DNA from: MGBC163016 sp964649145 | GTDB taxonomy: Bacteria > Actinomycetota > Coriobacteriia > Coriobacteriales > Eggerthellaceae | DNA: 25,080 nucleotides | NCBI GenBank assembly: GCA_964649145.1 | Contig: CAZYOQ010000019.1 | Coordinates: 1-25,080 of the forward strand | Direction: 5' to 3' | Shown: piece by piece, positions 23,401 to 25,080 of the stretch | Layout of the letters: each line of letters opens with the position of its first letter | How positions within the stretch are numbered: position 1 is the first letter of the stretch | Made by a program: the position numbers and the translations under genes | The notes under the pieces: model-generated | Database searches by the model: none | Seen by the model: the letters and a program-made list of their open reading frames with translations, nothing else | Told to the model about the DNA's origin: nothing

Positions 23401-23887
23401 CGTAAAGCGTAGTTCTGCATCTGATGTGACTGTAAACATTCCAGGTCATATGTACATAGCATCTGACTACATCGAAAACATTAACGAGCGTGTGCTTTGG
23501 TATAGAAGGATTGCGAGCGCGACGGCAGAAGACGACCTTATTGCACTAGAGCAAGACATGAAGGCTGCTTATCCAGATATGCCTCAAGCTACGAAAAACC
23601 TTTTTGCAAAAGAGCGCCTTCGCGCATTCGCGGGCGAGCACGGAGCTACAAATATTTCAATTAACGCTTCGAAGCTATCGGTTGAAGGAATAGACCTAAC
23701 GAAGACTCAGATGATTCCCTTAAAGCGTAAAGGTGGGCGCTATCTTCCCGATAAGAAGAAGCTTATCGTACCGCTTCGCAGGATCGATGCTATCGATGTA
23801 TCAGATGAGGATTGTATCGCCTTGCAGATAAGTGAATTCCTACACGGAATATATAATGGTTCAAATTCCGAAACAGGAGATGAATGA
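20402..23887 (+). CDS. mfd: Transcription-repair coupling factor Mfd
   Basis: A 1161-residue translocase that removes RNA polymerase stalled at lesions and recruits UvrA. The N-terminal UvrB-like module (about 1-330) has SRGGTIDVYPG and RLEFFGDELEEIRR. The RNA-polymerase-interacting CarD-like domain lies at about 483-545 (PGDYVVHEIYGIAYFKGL, LFLPVEQFDKVTRYVG). The RecG-like motor has Walker A GDVGFGKTEVA (near 635), the DEEQ box IIDEEQRFGV (near 734), SATPIPRTM and the TRG region LEIRGAGNLLGAEQSG. The C-terminal TRCF domain follows. Length is typical. ATG start with a weak SD (GAAAAG). Its stop is followed directly by the gltX ATG, so the two are translationally linked. It works with UvrB encoded upstream. 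Confidence 0.97.
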   Translation: MLIDAIANIIDASGCAANFWEKLDNRQDATLGIVSSARPLFVAARYALNPTATLVVVPGEDAAWSFARVLSSYLGEDCVLFYPERSDRPHLGETSIASEIGARMQAADSLRRNLPKIVVASARSLIRNIAPPEEETSKPIHIKVGMDFEAEDGSDPAISLMHRLEYHGYQNTGELEGVGTFASRGGTIDVYPGNLDYPIRLEFFGDELEEIRRVLPSTGQMISSLEEVDIYSVRELPFSEKAIKHARRSIEKAALTNKALRDALEKLDGGLRFDGADILLPYFYSNTCTLGAYLTEDALVCLVEPRASFDDMTHAYADISKTFSGTYLNPDGLYTPPEEISFGLGTRASFVSIMQSRSELDDDVVVKRVSVARSTEKLFGKLRNWVDAGSYCLFSAPSYRLRKDIELELVDHSLPIQERLDSLDVNTAPLKRGLVNIVDVDIPLGMVIPKAKLVMFSLEDLKGARQQTHHKRSVDITEITFPYSPGDYVVHEIYGIAYFKGLVLREIDGIERDYLELDYADDDKLFLPVEQFDKVTRYVGPEGHTPKITRLDSTDWSRAITRARKATRALAFDLVEVYSRRAAAKGYKFDVETPWMQQMEDEFPYEETPDQLAAIEDVKADMKSDHPMDRLICGDVGFGKTEVAVRAAFIAAQNKKQVMVLCPTTILAQQHHTSFSERLGQFDMRVEVISRFITPAKQHQVLEDFAEGKVDVLIGTHRLLSRDVNPCDLGLVIIDEEQRFGVSHKEQFKNLREYIDILTLSATPIPRTMQMAVSGVRDLSLILTPPLDRLPVKVHVGEWDPDVVSAAIRSELARGGQVYYVSNRVATIDDALERVCQAAPEARVGVAHGKMGKDELEHVMEDFSAGEIDVLVATTIIESGIDNPHTNTLIIEDSQRLGLSQMYQLKGRVGRSNIQAYAYFMFPEEIPLTEEAQARLEALSEEADLGSGMRIAMRDLEIRGAGNLLGAEQSGNMSAVGFDLFSQMLNQAVADAREGETAVHVKRSSASDVTVNIPGHMYIASDYIENINERVLWYRRIASATAEDDLIALEQDMKAAYPDMPQATKNLFAKERLRAFAGEHGATNISINASKLSVEGIDLTKTQMIPLKRKGGRYLPDKKKLIVPLRRIDAIDVSDEDCIALQISEFLHGIYNGSNSETGDE

Positions 23888-25080
23888 ATGAGAAATGATG
23901 GTGGCATAAGAGTTCGTTTTGCGCCCTCTCCAACGGGTATGCTTCACATAGGTGGCGCGAGAACGGCTATATACAATTGGGCATTTGCGAGGTCTATGGG
24001 TGGAACCTTCATACTTAGGATTGAGGATACCGACCCTGAACGCTCTACCGAGGAGAATACACAGATAATCTTGCGGGCAATGCGTTGGCTTGGGCTTGAT
24101 TGGGATGAAGGCCCTGAAATCGGTGGCGATTTTGGTCCGTATTTCCAAACGCAGCGTATGTCCACTTATACAAAAGCGCTGGAAGAATTAAAGGATAGGG
24201 GTGCGGCTTACCCTTGCTTTTGTACTAAAGAAGATCTTGCACGCGAGCGCGAAGAACAGACTAAGGAGAAAGGCGGATATTCTGGCTATTCTGGCAAGTG
24301 CAAGAATATTTCTGCTGACGAGGCTGCACGTCGCATCGCGCAAGGCCAACCCCACGTCTGGAGGCTTAATGTCCCTAAGAACCACGGCGCAATAGAATTT
24401 GATGATGCGGTTTATGGGAAGACTTCGTTTCCAGGGGATGCCGTTGACGATTTGGTACTTTTGCGCAGCGATGGAAGCCCAACGTATAACTTTGCTTGTG
24501 TGTGCGATGATGCGAACATGGGTATTACGCATGTCATACGCGGCGACGACCACCTTTCCAACACCCCAAAACAGATCTTAATTTACGAGGCGCTTGGCCT
24601 GGATATTCCGAAATTTGCACACCTTCCCATGATTTTAGGCGCCGATGGCAAGAAGCTTTCCAAGCGTCATGGTGCGACAAATGTGGAAGATTATCGCGAC
24701 CTGGGGTATTTAAGCGATGCGATGGTGAACTTTTTGGCACTTTTGGGCTGGTCGCTTGATGGGGACACGACAATCATTCCTCCCAAAGAGCTTTGTCGTG
24801 TTTTCTCGCTTGATAGGATTACCAAAAAGGACAGCATCTTCGACGAGAAGAAACTAGACTGGATGGATGGCGTCTATATTCGCGAGATGCCAAAAGAGCT
24901 TTGGCTTGATACTGCCATTCCATGGATCGCCCAGGCAAAAGTGAATGCGTCAAAGCTAGACCAAGATTGTGTAGTTGTGCCGACACCTTCCAAAGAGGAT
25001 GCAGCTAAAGCCGCTCTTGATGTTCGTGTTCCAGGGTGTGATGTGGAAGATGAGCTTTGGCAAAGTACTCTAGCAAGTAT
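23888..25080 (+). CDS. gltX: Glutamyl-tRNA synthetase, 3' end outside window
   Basis: The first 397 codons of a class I aminoacyl-tRNA synthetase that charges tRNA-Glu. PSPTGMLHIGGART holds the HIGH-type signature (HIGG 20-23), and DGKKLSKRHG holds the KMSKS-type signature (KLSKR 256-260). RIEDTDPERS, the family GRSDGSPTYNFA-like stretch LRSDGSPTYNFACVCDD, and VIRGDDHLSNTPKQ are all present, in favour of GluRS over GlnRS. The ATG at 23888 begins right after the mfd TGA, with GGAGA 7 bases upstream inside mfd, so translation is probably coupled. The anticodon-binding half continues past 25080. Whether it is discriminating or also charges tRNA-Gln cannot be seen here. Confidence 0.96.
   Translation, partial: MRNDGGIRVRFAPSPTGMLHIGGARTAIYNWAFARSMGGTFILRIEDTDPERSTEENTQIILRAMRWLGLDWDEGPEIGGDFGPYFQTQRMSTYTKALEELKDRGAAYPCFCTKEDLAREREEQTKEKGGYSGYSGKCKNISADEAARRIAQGQPHVWRLNVPKNHGAIEFDDAVYGKTSFPGDAVDDLVLLRSDGSPTYNFACVCDDANMGITHVIRGDDHLSNTPKQILIYEALGLDIPKFAHLPMILGADGKKLSKRHGATNVEDYRDLGYLSDAMVNFLALLGWSLDGDTTIIPPKELCRVFSLDRITKKDSIFDEKKLDWMDGVYIREMPKELWLDTAIPWIAQAKVNASKLDQDCVVVPTPSKEDAAKAALDVRVPGCDVEDELWQSTLAS

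Overview
The window looks like a chromosomal stretch of an anaerobic actinobacterium, most likely a moderate-GC member of the Coriobacteriia. This is an inference. It rests on the gene set polA, rpsA, coaE and uvrB lying close together, as in other Actinobacteria, on frequent TTG and GTG starts with Shine-Dalgarno (SD) sites, and on a molybdate/molybdopterin module. No phage, insertion sequence, CRISPR array or plasmid gene was seen. Two runs of exactly 100 N (12537-12636 and 15223-15322) are assembly gaps of unknown true size. Both touch genes.

Layout. 1-1508: tRNA-Lys, tRNA-His and a CAU tRNA (probably Ile2) on the plus strand, with a patatin-like lipase gene on the minus strand between them. 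1746-1997: a small TSCPD-domain protein. 2200-8333: information and repair genes, namely ribosomal protein S1 (rpsA), dephospho-CoA kinase (coaE), excinuclease subunit UvrB and RecN. 8484-9701: a secreted coiled-coil protein with a Ser/Thr linker and a C-terminal double-psi beta-barrel, probably acting on the cell wall. 9898-12522: polA.

12637-18435 is a molybdenum block. It holds a 5'-truncated DUF364-type protein, the molybdate ABC transporter modA-modB-modC, and moaA and moaC for the first step of molybdopterin synthesis. modA has a structured leader, an intrinsic terminator separates modA from modB, and a strong hairpin separates moaA from moaC. modB carries an unusual secreted N-terminal domain that ends in LPATG just before the permease. 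18500-25080: a YebC-family regulator, a small three-helix membrane protein, a hydrogenase-maturation-type protease, the transcription-repair coupling factor mfd, and the first 397 codons of gltX.

How the genes fit together. UvrB, Mfd, RecN and Pol I cover nucleotide excision, transcription-coupled repair, recombinational repair and repair synthesis. ModABC imports molybdate, while MoaA and MoaC convert GTP to cyclic pyranopterin monophosphate. Together they imply molybdoenzymes elsewhere in the genome. The hydrogenase-type protease implies a [NiFe] hydrogenase elsewhere. No intergenic stretch exceeds about 300 bases. The longest, 1509-1745, holds only weak inverted repeats.
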